Source: Planococcus halocryophilus
Lineage (GTDB): Bacteria > Bacillota > Bacilli > Bacillales_A > Planococcaceae
Reading direction: 5' to 3'
Length of the DNA stretch: 64,000 nucleotides
Assembly: GCF_022489025.1 (NCBI RefSeq)
Contig: NZ_JAKVTG010000006.1
Span: forward strand, 62,001-126,000
The notes below the pieces were generated by a model that saw only the letters and a list, made by a program, of their open reading frames with translations, did no database searches and was not told the DNA's origin. Of the stretch, positions 17,069 through 25,702 are shown piece after piece. The position numbers and the translations under genes are program-made. Position 1 is the stretch's first letter, and each line of letters begins with the position of its first letter.

Positions 17069-17793
17069 CTATGATTCGAGTAGAGAACTTAAAAAAATCA
17101 TTCGGCAATTTGGAAGTTATAAAAGACATCAGTACGGTTGTGGAAGAAAAAGAAGTTATTTGTGTCATTGGTCCATCTGGTTCGGGGAAAAGTACGTTTC
17201 TTCGCTGCTTAAACCGACTCGAAGAAATTACAGGAGGACATGTTTTTATTGAAGAAACGGATATTACAAATCCGAAAATAGACATCAATCAAATTCGCCA
17301 AGACGTTGGAATGGTGTTTCAGCAATTTAATTTGTTTCCTCATAAATCGGTACTGGAAAATATTATTTTAGCACCGATGAAAGTGAAAAAAGGCAACAGA
17401 AAAGCTGTGGAGAAAAAAGCTTATGAACTGTTGGACAAAGTTGGACTTCGTGAAAAAGCAAAAGCTTATCCAGGTGAACTTTCTGGCGGTCAAAAGCAAC
17501 GTGTGGCGATTGCTCGTGCACTGGCGATGGATCCGAAAATCATGTTGTTTGATGAACCGACTTCAGCACTTGACCCTGAGATGGTAGGCGATGTGCTAGA
17601 TGTTATGAAGCAATTAGCACAAGAAGGTATGACCATGGTCGTTGTAACACACGAAATGGGATTTGCTGCTGAAATGGGCGATCGCGTGTTGTTTATTGAC
17701 GGAGGTTATATTGTGGAAGAAAATGTGCCGAAAGAATTGTTCGGCAATCCGCAACATGAACGGACAAAAGCATTTTTGAGTAAAGTATTATAA
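17065..17793 (+). CDS. Amino-acid ABC transporter ATP-binding protein (GlnQ-like)
   Basis: A 242-residue ABC ATPase of the polar amino acid (PAAT) class. It shows Walker [10 protein letters not shown] (about residue 35), Q-loop [10 protein letters not shown], signature [15 protein letters not shown] (about 135-149), Walker [15 protein letters not shown] and the switch histidine in VVVTHEM. It energises uptake by the permease encoded immediately upstream. ATG 17065 gives [12 protein letters not shown] 17071 is a possible second start. A short terminator follows at 17797-17822. The set binding protein-permease-ATPase is complete. Confidence 0.94.
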   Translation: MTMIRVENLKKSFGNLEVIKDISTVVEEKEVICVIGPSGSGKSTFLRCLNRLEEITGGHVFIEETDITNPKIDINQIRQDVGMVFQQFNLFPHKSVLENIILAPMKVKKGNRKAVEKKAYELLDKVGLREKAKAYPGELSGGQKQRVAIARALAMDPKIMLFDEPTSALDPEMVGDVLDVMKQLAQEGMTMVVVTHEMGFAAEMGDRVLFIDGGYIVEENVPKELFGNPQHERTKAFLSKVL

Positions 17794-17796
17794 AAG

Positions 17797-17822
17797 ATGC
17801 GCCTACGGGCGTATTTTTTTTG
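17797..17822 (+). terminator. Rho-independent terminator of the amino-acid ABC operon
   Basis: Stem ATGCGCC/GGCGTAT (one G-T wobble) with loop TACG and a run of at least eight T. Confidence 0.82.
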
Positions 17823-17837
17823 TGGATTTTAGCGTTT

Positions 17838-17943
17838 GGACAGTATTTGCTGTGATTTGGACAGTATTCTATTCGAATCCGACAGTATTTTATTCCATTC
17901 GGACAGTATTCAACACGAACCGGACAGTATTTCAAAAATATGG
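17838..17943. repeat. Five-unit repeat with an exact 21-bp period (core GACAGTATT)
   Basis: GACAGTATT occurs at 17839, 17860, 17881, 17902 and 17923, exactly 21 bp apart each time. The 12 bases between cores differ from unit to unit. Four of five cores are preceded by G. Because 21 is a multiple of 3, two frames stay open. The plus frame reads Asp-Ser-Ile every seven residues, beginning at a possible TTG at 17836 directly after an in-frame TAG. The minus frame reads Tyr-Cys-Pro/Arg every seven. The array lies between the operon terminator and the ppiB terminator. No RBS is evident on either strand. Confidence 0.85.
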
Positions 17944-17962
17944 AATAAATCATCAAACAAAA

Positions 17963-17992
17963 AACCGGCCTGGATGAAAATCCAGGCCGGTT
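17963..17992 (-). terminator. Rho-independent terminator of ppiB
   Basis: A 13-bp perfect stem AACCGGCCTGGAT/ATCCAGGCCGGTT with a four-base loop. On the minus strand it is followed by a T-run, so it serves ppiB. Confidence 0.9.
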
Positions 17993-18006
17993 AAGCTCAA
18001 TTGTTT

Positions 18007-18447
18007 TTATTCTTCGTCAAAAACGTGAACTTTAGTCATTTTGTCGCCATTGCTCATCGCTTTAGCAGTTTCAAGTCCTGAAGTCACTTGTCCGAAAACA
18101 GTGTGAACGCCGTCAAGATGCGGTTGTGGTGCGTGAACGACAAAAAATTGGCTTGAGCCAGTGTCTTTACCTGCATGCGCCATTGAAAGGCTTCCTGCTT
18201 GGTGTTTGTGTGGGTTGCCTGCAGTTTCACATTTGATTGTTTTGCCGCTGCCGCCAGCACCAGTACCAGTAGGGTCGCCGCCTTGGCTTACGAAGCCAGG
18301 AATTACGCGGTGGAATGTTACGTCATTGTAGAAACCTGAGTTTGCAAGGTCCTCAAAGTTTGCAACAGTGTTTGGTGCTTCATTTGGGAAAAGTTCGAAT
18401 TCGATGATTTCGCCGTTTTCCATGTGGATGTGTCCTTTTTTAGCCAT
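18007..18447 (-). CDS. ppiB: Peptidyl-prolyl cis-trans isomerase (cyclophilin)
   Basis: A 146-residue single-domain cyclophilin with [21 protein letters not shown] (substrate arginine in FHRV), the [19 protein letters not shown] stretch and [10 protein letters not shown]. These are the catalytic and proline-binding elements of the family. It is cytoplasmic, has no signal peptide, and assists protein folding by isomerising proline peptide bonds. It is a single gene with AGGAGA-type RBS and a strong terminator. Its length matches Bacillus PpiB. Confidence 0.94.
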   Translation of the reverse strand: MAKKGHIHMENGEIIEFELFPNEAPNTVANFEDLANSGFYNDVTFHRVIPGFVSQGGDPTGTGAGGSGKTIKCETAGNPHKHQAGSLSMAHAGKDTGSSQFFVVHAPQPHLDGVHTVFGQVTSGLETAKAMSNGDKMTKVHVFDEE

Positions 18448-18524
18448 GTTAAAACATCTCCTTTATAATAGGTTCATTTTCTAGTATATCGATTTTTGGG
18501 GTGGCTGTATAATCATTTGGCACA

Positions 18525-19325
18525 TTACAAGGCTTTTAATGATCCGCCTTCTACAACGAGCGATTGTCCAGTTAAAAAAGAATTGGCTGATGATGCGAGA
18601 AAAACGATGATTTTGGCAAATTCCTCAGGCTCCCCGTAGCGTCCAGCTGGAATCGCCGCTTTGCTTTTTTCAACAATTTGTTCGATTGAAACACCTTGTT
18701 TGTCTGCAGCAATTTTATCGAGTTCAGCGACGCGGTCTGTAGCAAATCGCCCAGGGCCGACAGTATTGATCAAAATATTATCGCCTGCAACTTCACGCGC
18801 TAAAGTCTTCGCAAACCCAACCATTCCTGCACGGAAAGTGTTCGACAAGATCAATCCATCAATGACTTCTTTAACAGAAGAAGAGGAGACGTTAATGATG
18901 CGTCCGAATTGCTGTTCCTTCATATAAGGAAGAACTGCGCGAGATGCGCGAATGTAGCTCAATAAATTTTGTTCAAAAGCTTGGTACCAGTCAGCATCTT
19001 CAACGGCATCAAACCCACCAGCTTTTGGACCGCCTGTATTGTTGACCAAAACGTCAATGCGACCAAATTGATCGGCTACAAATTGAAACAAATGGAGGAT
19101 GTCTTGTTCTTTAGAGACATCGCAAACGTGTGAGAATATTTGTTGATTGCGAGAAATTTTTTTGATTTCAGCTGCTGTCTCATCAAGCGTCTGCTGATTT
19201 CGACTAGAGATAATGACAATTGCGCCTTCTTTAGCAAACTCGAGTGCAATTGCTTTGCCGAGTCCCTTGCTAGAAGCCATCACAACTACTACTTTTTCTT
19301 TTATTCCTAAGTCCACTGCGTTCAT
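18525..19325 (-). CDS. SDR family oxidoreductase lacking the usual Tyr-x3-Lys
   Basis: A 266-residue short-chain dehydrogenase/reductase. The cofactor loop is ASSKGLGKAIALEFAKEG (residues about 17-34) and NNTGGPKAGGF replaces the common NNAG motif. INVSSSSVKEVIDGL holds the catalytic-serine region. Where most members have YSASK, this protein has SNTFR, so both the catalytic tyrosine and lysine are replaced, and FAKTLAREVAGDNILINTVGPGR follows. This is a recurring SDR subgroup in Bacillales and archaea as I remember it, so it is probably functional with an altered mechanism or substrate. The call 3-oxoacyl reductase would be unsafe. Confidence 0.88.
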   Translation of the reverse strand: MNAVDLGIKEKVVVVMASSKGLGKAIALEFAKEGAIVIISSRNQQTLDETAAEIKKISRNQQIFSHVCDVSKEQDILHLFQFVADQFGRIDVLVNNTGGPKAGGFDAVEDADWYQAFEQNLLSYIRASRAVLPYMKEQQFGRIINVSSSSVKEVIDGLILSNTFRAGMVGFAKTLAREVAGDNILINTVGPGRFATDRVAELDKIAADKQGVSIEQIVEKSKAAIPAGRYGEPEEFAKIIVFLASSANSFLTGQSLVVEGGSLKAL

Positions 19326-19473
19326 CCTTTCCTATGTATCCAAGCTTTAGTTTAAAGATAAAAGACAGAGGATTCAAACTTTTCTTTTTTTAATTTCCGT
19401 CATAAGTCCAATGGCGTGAAACCGGGGGTAATATGATAGGATATAGTTACTGATTAGATTAGGAGTGTTATAA

Positions 19474-20460
19474 ATGGAAGAACGCGAAGTTTTTGATATA
19501 ACGATTATCGGCGGCGGGCCAACGGGCTTGTTTGCTTCCTTTTACGGCGGTATGCGCAAAATGAAAGTTAAAATCATAGACAGTTTGCCACAACTTGGTG
19601 GTCAACTGACTGAATTATATCCGGATAAATTCATCTACGACATCGGTGGATTCCCCAAAATATTAGCAAAAGATTTAGTGGATAACTTAGTCCAACAAGC
19701 AAACTACGGAGACCCTGAAATTTGTTTAGAGGAAACCGTAACAGCTGCTGAACGTCACGGAGATCATTTTGTAATTCAAACAGACAAAGGTCTACATTAT
19801 TCAAAAGCAATATTGTTAACAGCAGGAGTAGGTGCATTCCAACCGCGTAAACTTGCAGTTGAAGAATGCGAAGCTTTTGAAGGAAAATCACTTCATTACG
19901 GAGTAAAAGATTTAACAATTTTTAGCGATAAGAAAGTGGTTGTTTTAGGTGGCGGTGATTCGGCAGTTGACTGGTCGATGATGCTTGAAAACGTCGCATC
20001 ACATGTAACGTTAAGCCATCGCAGAGAGAAAATGACTGCACACGAAGCGAATATCGATGTTTTGATGGCATCAAAAGTAGAAGTGAAAAAACCTTTTGGC
20101 GTAAAAGAATTAGTCGGCGAAAACGGTCAAGTCCGTGAGCTTGTTCTAATTGACAAAGAAGGAAATGAAGAACGTCTTGAAGTGGACCATGTAATTTGCA
20201 ACTACGGCAATATTACTTCCCTAGGTGCTATTAAAGAGTGGGGTCTTGAGATGGATAAAAACTCAGTCATCGTTAACTCTAAAATGGAAACAAGCATTCC
20301 AGGCATTTACGCTGCGGGAGACATTGCAACGTACGAAGGGAAAGTTAAACTGATCGCAGTAGGTTTTGGTGAAGCACCAACAGCTATCAACAACGCAAAA
20401 TCTTACTTAGATCCAAAATCAAAAGTTCAACCATTACACAGTACGAGCGTATTCAAATAA
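19474..20460 (+). CDS. yumC: Ferredoxin/flavodoxin-NADP+ reductase, YumC type
   Basis: A 328-residue thioredoxin-reductase-like flavoprotein without the CxxC redox pair. The FAD motif is TIIGGGPTGLFASFYGGMRK (about residues 9-28), with QLGGQLTELYPDK and IYDIGGFPKI following. The NADP site is VVLGGGDSAVDWSMML (about 153-168), then HRREK, and the second FAD motif GIYAAGDIATYEGK lies near the C-terminus. It passes electrons between NADPH and ferredoxin or flavodoxin. The length and the missing disulphide fit YumC-type type-2 FNRs. It has its own promoter region and shares a terminator with the convergent BCCT gene. Confidence 0.95.
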   Translation: MEEREVFDITIIGGGPTGLFASFYGGMRKMKVKIIDSLPQLGGQLTELYPDKFIYDIGGFPKILAKDLVDNLVQQANYGDPEICLEETVTAAERHGDHFVIQTDKGLHYSKAILLTAGVGAFQPRKLAVEECEAFEGKSLHYGVKDLTIFSDKKVVVLGGGDSAVDWSMMLENVASHVTLSHRREKMTAHEANIDVLMASKVEVKKPFGVKELVGENGQVRELVLIDKEGNEERLEVDHVICNYGNITSLGAIKEWGLEMDKNSVIVNSKMETSIPGIYAAGDIATYEGKVKLIAVGFGEAPTAINNAKSYLDPKSKVQPLHSTSVFK

Positions 20461-20465
20461 AACCA

Positions 20466-20501
20466 AAAAATTCGTTGCCTTCAATAGGCAACGGATTTTT
20501 T
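20466..20501. terminator. Bidirectional rho-independent terminator
   Basis: Stem CGTTGCCT/AGGCAACG with loop TCAAT, flanked by an A-run and a T-run. It ends yumC (+) and the BCCT transporter gene (-). Confidence 0.88.
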
Positions 20502-22002
20502 ATTGTTTTTTTGAACTTTTAATAAGTGGATCTTGTGCTGCTGCCTTAAAAAAGGACACACCCATTAAGAGGATAACAACTGAAAATGGCAAAGCCGCGA
20601 TAATCAAGGCATTTTGAAGACCTTGCGTACCGCCTGTGTAAATGACGATAGCGGCAACTGAGGATTGAATAATACCCCACGTGATTTTAACGAGATTCGG
20701 TGGATTCAACATGCCGCCGGTTGTCTGCATACCAAGTACGAATGTCGCTGAATCAGCAGAAGTAATAAAGAAAATTGCAATAACAACTAATGTAATAAGT
20801 GACAGCAAGGTTCCAAGCGGATAATACTGCAAAACGCCAAAAGTCGCTGTCTCTATACTATATTCCGAAATTTTAGCGATGCCGTTTTGCTCAAGATTCA
20901 ACGCAGACACGCCGAACACTGCAAAAAAGATAAAACACACTAAAGAAGGAACTAATAACACACCGAGCATAAACTCTTTAATGGTACGGCCGCGAGAAAT
21001 ACGGGCGATAAAGATTCCGACAAACGGAGCCCAGGAAATCCACCAAGCCCAGTAAAATACTGTCCAGCCATCGACCCAAGTACGTTGTTCTTCATTGACC
21101 GGTTCCAAATTAAAGCTCATGGAAAAGAAGTTCGTTAAATATCTTCCGATTGTATCGGTAAATGAATTGAAAATATAAAGTGTAGGACCAACAATCAATA
21201 ACAATAGGAGCAATACAAAAGCAAGAATCATGTTGATGTTACTCAAATATTTTATCCCGCGTCCAATACCTGACCATGCAGACCCGATGAAAAGAACGGT
21301 CGTCACCGCGAGAATTAGCATTTGGAAAACAAATGTATTGGGAGTGCCGAAAAGAAAGGACAAGCCTTCGTTTATTTGTGCGGATCCAAATCCAAGTGTT
21401 GAAGCAACACCGATAATAGTCGCAAAGACTGCTAACGTATCAATTAGTTTTCCTAATGGACCCGCCATTAGCTTTTTGCCGAATAAAGGAATAAGTGTAG
21501 CACTAATCAAACCCGGTGCATCGTTATGGAATTTAAAATAAGCTAACACTAACGCAACAATTCCATATATTGCCCATGCATGTAATCCCCAGTGAAAAAA
21601 AGAGAATTGCATTGCTTCTTGAATCGCTTGATCTGATCCGAGCTCAGACTTGGGAGCTTTGATGAAAGCATGGGAGATTGGTTCAGCGGTTGTCCAAAAA
21701 ACTAACCCCATGCCCATTCCTGCGCTAAATAACATCGCAAACCAAGAGATAAGAGAAAACTCTGGCTTGTCATCAGGTTTTCCTAACTTCAGATTCGAAA
21801 ATCGAGAAAAGATCAAATATACGCAGAAAACTAAGATTAAGAATACGGTTAAAAGATAGTACCAACCAAATGTACTTGAAATAGCAGAGGTCCATTCACC
21901 TGTTAGCAAGTTAAAACCTTCTGGCGAAGCGAGCCCCCAAGCAAGCATGCCTATACAAATTAATAATGAAGTCCAAAAAACAATCGTCACATTCTTCAAC
22001 AA
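20500..22002 (-). CDS. BCCT family transporter (glycine betaine/choline type)
   Basis: A 500-residue secondary transporter with 12 membrane helices. The family glycine stretch GMGMGLVFWTTAEPISH lies near residue 95, and the signature WAWWISWAPFVGIFIARISRGRTIKEF spans about 315-341, including the tryptophan box that binds the trimethylammonium group. It would take up betaine, choline or carnitine with sodium, mainly as osmoprotection. The C-terminal tail is short (about 15 residues, KAAAQDPLIKSSKKQ), so strong osmosensing by the tail as in BetP is unlikely. OpuD-like is the nearest Bacillus comparison. The RBS is GGAGAGAG before ATG 22002. Confidence 0.92.
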   Translation of the reverse strand: MLKNVTIVFWTSLLICIGMLAWGLASPEGFNLLTGEWTSAISSTFGWYYLLTVFLILVFCVYLIFSRFSNLKLGKPDDKPEFSLISWFAMLFSAGMGMGLVFWTTAEPISHAFIKAPKSELGSDQAIQEAMQFSFFHWGLHAWAIYGIVALVLAYFKFHNDAPGLISATLIPLFGKKLMAGPLGKLIDTLAVFATIIGVASTLGFGSAQINEGLSFLFGTPNTFVFQMLILAVTTVLFIGSAWSGIGRGIKYLSNINMILAFVLLLLLLIVGPTLYIFNSFTDTIGRYLTNFFSMSFNLEPVNEEQRTWVDGWTVFYWAWWISWAPFVGIFIARISRGRTIKEFMLGVLLVPSLVCFIFFAVFGVSALNLEQNGIAKISEYSIETATFGVLQYYPLGTLLSLITLVVIAIFFITSADSATFVLGMQTTGGMLNPPNLVKITWGIIQSSVAAIVIYTGGTQGLQNALIIAALPFSVVILLMGVSFFKAAAQDPLIKSSKKQ

Positions 22003-22136
22003 TCTCTCTCCTTTTCGTTTCTTTCATGTAACTTTTTCACGTTCCCCAATTTTAAAAAATTAAACGGATTCCTATTCCTGTTTATAAAACGCATCATTAT
22101 TCGTTATATTACACTCTGTAACAAAACGAGTTTTTG

Positions 22137-22153
22137 TGTCATGAAATTGTTAT
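22137..22153 (+). promoter_or_regulatory. Putative WalR (YycF) binding site
   Basis: TGTCATGAAATTGTTAT consists of two direct hexamers spaced by five bases, matching TGTWAH-N5-TGTWAH in 11 of 12 defined positions. It lies 84 bases before the start of a LysM/3D gene; the Bacillus counterpart yocH is a known WalR target. Confidence 0.5.
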
Positions 22154-22236
22154 GTTCTATCTGTCGTTTTGAAATGTTCTTGACATGTCGAGGTGTTATG
22201 ATCATTCCTGTTAGTGAAAAGGAGGAATTTCAATTT

Positions 22237-23007
22237 ATGAAAAAGCAAATCGTTACACTAACTGCTATTGCAGCATTAAGTGTGGGAGCAGCTACTACAG
22301 CTAGCGCTTCATCGTCATATACAGTTCAATCAGGTGACACTCTATGGGGAATTTCGCAAGAAAATAACGTATCAGTAGAAAGCTTAAAAGGGTTGAACGA
22401 TCTATCATCAGATTTAATCTTCCCAAACCAAGCACTCGAAATTGATGGGCAAGCAACATCAAAAACAACATCAGACAACTCAACATACACAGTAAAATCG
22501 GGTGACACATTATTTGAAATCGCAAGTGCTCACGGAATTTCAGTGGACAGCTTAATGAGCTGGAACAATGTTTCAAGTCATCTAATTTATCCTGGTGAAC
22601 AATTTGTCGTTAAAGGCGGCACTGCAGCACCAGCACCAGCGAAATCTACTGCACCAGCACCAGCGGCAGCAAGTGCACCTGCTGAAAAAGCACCAACACA
22701 AGCTTCAACACAAGCTGGTAAAACAATGACAGTTTCTGCAACAGCTTATACAGCTTATTGCGCAGGATGTTCTGGGACTACAGCGACAGGTATCGACCTT
22801 CGTGCAAATCCAAACCAAAAAGTAATTGCAGTTGATCCTACTGTTATTCCACTTGGCTCAAAAGTTTGGGTTGAAGGATACGGAGAAGCAATCGCTGGCG
22901 ATACTGGCGGCGCGATTAAAGGCAACAAGATTGATGTCTTTATTCCAACACAAGGCGAAGCTCTACAATGGGGCCGCAAAAACATTACAATTAAAGTCTT
23001 AAACTAA
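22237..23007 (+). CDS. LysM and 3D-domain cell-wall protein (YocH-like)
   Basis: A 256-residue secreted protein. It has a signal peptide (MKKQIVTLTAIAALSVGA, cleavage near residue 24), two LysM repeats (about 28-71 and 81-125, each starting YTVQSGDTLW or YTVKSGDTLF), an alanine/proline-rich linker, and a C-terminal 3D domain. The 3D domain carries DPTVIPLGSKVWVEGYG, GDTGGAIKGNKIDVF, and the catalytic-type aspartates. LysM binds peptidoglycan, and 3D domains have a lytic-transglycosylase-like barrel. It is probably a wall hydrolase or remodelling factor. AAGGAGG selects the ATG at 22237. A WalR-like site upstream fits this role. Confidence 0.93.
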   Translation: MKKQIVTLTAIAALSVGAATTASASSSYTVQSGDTLWGISQENNVSVESLKGLNDLSSDLIFPNQALEIDGQATSKTTSDNSTYTVKSGDTLFEIASAHGISVDSLMSWNNVSSHLIYPGEQFVVKGGTAAPAPAKSTAPAPAAASAPAEKAPTQASTQAGKTMTVSATAYTAYCAGCSGTTATGIDLRANPNQKVIAVDPTVIPLGSKVWVEGYGEAIAGDTGGAIKGNKIDVFIPTQGEALQWGRKNITIKVLN

Positions 23008-23021
23008 AATAATACTGCTAC

Positions 23022-23057
23022 AAAGCCGAGGTGTTCATTCCCTTGGCTTCTTTTTTT
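23022..23057 (+). terminator. Rho-independent terminator
   Basis: Stem AAGCCGAGG/CCTTGGCTT (one wobble) with a short loop and a seven-T run after the LysM/3D gene. Confidence 0.85.
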
Positions 23058-23200
23058 GGGATTTTTTAATAGTTCAATATTCTGAATAGTTGTGTGTATA
23101 AAGAGCTGTTTGTTATTAAGGTAGTTGCATAAACAATTGAGAAAGGAGTATAGTTATGTATATTCAGAATAATCAATTATTTAATAGGGAGGTTCATAAA

Positions 23201-23956
23201 ATGGCTGGAAAAGACAAAAATTTTTCACGGCGAGACTTCTTAAAGACTTCAGGGATAGCTACAGGTGCTTTAATTGGTGGAGGAATTATTGGTGGTTTAA
23301 TCGGAGCTAATACGAATAAGCAAGATGCCACTACGACTGCTCCGGGTACTTCAGGCGAAACGTCAGGGTCTACTGGCGCAGTAAGAGGGTTGACATTTTT
23401 TAAAACAACTGCAGAATTTGAAGCTATATCTCAAGCCACAGAACGGATTTTTCCTGAAGATGACTTAGGGCCAGGAGCTATCGGATTAGGAGTTCCTTAT
23501 TTTATCGATGGTCAACTGGCTGGCAGTTACGGAGAAAATTCAAAAGAATATATGCAAGGACCTTTTTTCGTAGGAGAGCCTACACAAGGCTATCAAAGTC
23601 GACTTAAACGAAATGAAATATTTAGACAAGGCATTCAGCTAATGGAACAAGAAGCTCAAAGTCGTTTTGAAGCGAAGTTTGTCGATTTAGAAGGCGAACA
23701 AATGGATGAAATTTTGACCGCTTTCCAAGAAAATGAAATTAAAATGAGAGGGGTAGAATCTCAGTTTTTCTTCCGTCTATTGAGACAAGCAACTTTAGAA
23801 GGAGCATATGCAGATCCAATATATGGTGGGAATGTAAATATGGACGGTTGGAGAATGAAAGGCTTTCCTGGACATCAGCTAGCGTATATTAAAGATATTG
23901 AAAGTGAAGACTTTGTCGAAATCGATCCTAAATCTGTTGGGATGAACCATAAATGA
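23201..23956 (+). CDS. Gluconate 2-dehydrogenase subunit 3-like, Tat-exported
   Basis: A 251-residue protein with a twin-arginine signal: SRRDFLKTSG (residues about 9-18) followed by a glycine-rich hydrophobic stretch GALIGGGIIGGLIGA. The mature part contains TFFKTTAEFEAISQATERIFPEDDLGPGA, typical of the gluconate 2-dehydrogenase subunit 3 family. These subunits partner with GMC flavoproteins and guide the complex through the Tat pathway, because the flavin subunit has no signal of its own. The start at 23201 follows GGGAGG by 8 bases; the upstream ATG 23156 is in frame but lacks an RBS. It is first in an operon with the GMC subunit, tatA and tatC. Confidence 0.92.
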   Translation: MAGKDKNFSRRDFLKTSGIATGALIGGGIIGGLIGANTNKQDATTTAPGTSGETSGSTGAVRGLTFFKTTAEFEAISQATERIFPEDDLGPGAIGLGVPYFIDGQLAGSYGENSKEYMQGPFFVGEPTQGYQSRLKRNEIFRQGIQLMEQEAQSRFEAKFVDLEGEQMDEILTAFQENEIKMRGVESQFFFRLLRQATLEGAYADPIYGGNVNMDGWRMKGFPGHQLAYIKDIESEDFVEIDPKSVGMNHK

Positions 23957-23971
23957 AAAGGGGGAATCGCT

Positions 23972-25684
23972 ATGGTGACAACTTTGGAAAGTGTAGACGT
24001 GGTAACGGTAGGGGTCGGATGGACAGGTGGTATTATTGCTGCTGAATGTGCAAAAGAAGGCCTTAAAGTAGTGGGATTAGAACGTGGTCGAGAACGTGGG
24101 ACAGAAGATTTTAGTATGGTTCATGATGAATATCGCTACGCAGTTCGCTATGAATTGATGCAAGATTTATCTAAGGAAACCATTACATTCCGTAATAATC
24201 GGAAACAGCGTGCTTTACCAATGCGTCAATTAGGTTCATTTTTGTTAGGCGAGGGACTAGGAGGAGCAGGTACGCATTGGAATGGGCAGACTTGGCGTTT
24301 TCTTCCGTATGATTTTGAAATCAAAACGATGACAGATAAAAAATATGGAGCGAATAAACTATCGGCTGATTACACCATACAAGACTGGGGCATTACATAC
24401 GACGAATTAGAGCCCTATTTCGATCGTTTTGAAAAAACCGTTGGTATTTCGGGAGAAGATAAAAATCCGTTTTGGGGCAAACGGTCAAGTGATTTTCCAA
24501 CGCCTCCTATGAAAAAAACAGCAATGTTACAACGTTTTGAAAATGCTACATCAAATTTAGGATATACACCATTTATGATGCCTTCTGCCAATTTATCAGA
24601 AGCTTACGAGAATCCGGACGGACAAAAAATCAATGCATGTCAGTATTGTGGATTTTGTGAACGTTTTGGTTGTGAGTACGGAGCCAAAACTTCTCCGGAA
24701 ATAACGGTAGTACCCGCAGCTAAAGAAACAGGGAATTATGAAGTCCGGTTTAATGCAAACGTTGTGGAAGTGATAAAAGAAGGCGATAAAGTAACGGGTG
24801 TCAGATATTATGATACTGTAACTTTCGAGGAATTTATTCAACCGGCTAATGCTGTAGTGTTAACGAGTTATGTCATGAATAATGCGAAATTATTGATGGT
24901 TTCTGATATTGGACAACAGTACGACCCAGAAACAGGTCAAGGAACTTTAGGCAAAAACTACGCATATCAAATTCTTCCTGGAGCTTCAGGGTTTTTCGAT
25001 GAACAAATGAATACCTTTATGGGAGCAGGCGCTCTTGGTATGACAATCGATGACTTTAATGGTGATGCCTTTGACCATGGAGATCTGGATTTTATTCATG
25101 GTGCAAGTATATCTTCGACACAAACAGGTTCTCGTCCAATCCTTTCTAACCCAACACCACCGGGTACTCCGTCATGGGGAGCGGATTTTAAACGCGCTTC
25201 CATTGAAAATTTCACAAGAATACAAGGTGTAGGTGGACAAGGGGCTTCAATGCCACATAAAGAAAACTTCTTAACATTAGACGGTACGTATAAAGATATT
25301 TATGGAGTTCCGCTCTTGCAGTTAAATTATAACTTTACGGATCAAGATCGTGCTCTTCATAGTTATATTACTGAAAAAGCAGAGGCAATCGTAAAAGAAA
25401 TGGGTGCCAAAACGGTTGCGGCCGGTGGTGGACTTACAGATTATGATATTGTTCCTTACCAAACGACTCACAATACAGGTGGAACGATTATGGGGGCAGA
25501 CCCGGATACTAGCGTAGTCAATAATTTCTTGCAACATTGGGATGCTGAAAATCTATTCGTTATAGGAGCGGGTAACTTTGCCCATAACGGTGGTTACAAT
25601 CCAACAGGAACAGTCGGTGCATTAGCTTATCGATGTGCAGAAGGTGTTATTCGTTATAGCCGCGAAGGCGGCTCGCTTGCTTAA
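23972..25684 (+). CDS. GMC-family FAD oxidoreductase (gluconate 2-dehydrogenase flavoprotein-like)
   Basis: A 570-residue flavoprotein. The FAD motif is VGVGWTGGIIAAECAKEG (residues about 11-28), LGEGLGGAGTHWNGQ is the GMC signature area, and the C-terminus has THNTGGTIMG and AGNFAHNGGYNPTGTVGA with the active-site histidine and asparagine. Cysteines 223, 226, 229 and 234 (CQYCGFCERFGC) could hold an iron-sulphur cluster, as reported for related FAD dehydrogenases. It should oxidise a sugar, sugar acid or alcohol outside the membrane. It lacks a signal peptide, so co-export with the Tat-signal subunit encoded 15 bases upstream is inferred. No cytochrome c subunit gene follows. Confidence 0.92.
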   Translation: MVTTLESVDVVTVGVGWTGGIIAAECAKEGLKVVGLERGRERGTEDFSMVHDEYRYAVRYELMQDLSKETITFRNNRKQRALPMRQLGSFLLGEGLGGAGTHWNGQTWRFLPYDFEIKTMTDKKYGANKLSADYTIQDWGITYDELEPYFDRFEKTVGISGEDKNPFWGKRSSDFPTPPMKKTAMLQRFENATSNLGYTPFMMPSANLSEAYENPDGQKINACQYCGFCERFGCEYGAKTSPEITVVPAAKETGNYEVRFNANVVEVIKEGDKVTGVRYYDTVTFEEFIQPANAVVLTSYVMNNAKLLMVSDIGQQYDPETGQGTLGKNYAYQILPGASGFFDEQMNTFMGAGALGMTIDDFNGDAFDHGDLDFIHGASISSTQTGSRPILSNPTPPGTPSWGADFKRASIENFTRIQGVGGQGASMPHKENFLTLDGTYKDIYGVPLLQLNYNFTDQDRALHSYITEKAEAIVKEMGAKTVAAGGGLTDYDIVPYQTTHNTGGTIMGADPDTSVVNNFLQHWDAENLFVIGAGNFAHNGGYNPTGTVGALAYRCAEGVIRYSREGGSLA

Positions 25685-25702
25685 TAAAGGAGGGAAAACA
25701 TT

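Noticed and set aside
17693-17956. 87-codon minus-strand ORF with Tyr-Cys-Pro heptads
   Set aside because: It has no convincing RBS and its C-terminal half is antisense to the ABC ATPase gene. The open frame follows from the 21-bp repeat period, so the repeat is reported instead.
18757-18767. Another GACAGTATT within the SDR gene
   Set aside because: It lies in a conserved coding segment (INTVGP in reverse) with no 21-bp partners, so it is a chance match.
22180-22202. TTGACA...TATGAT as promoter of the LysM/3D gene
   Set aside because: The spacer is only 11 bases, too short for a sigma-A promoter, so no promoter was assigned there.
24596-24841. Minus-strand 81-codon ORF inside the GMC gene
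   Set aside because: It is antisense to a strongly conserved coding region, without RBS or family match.
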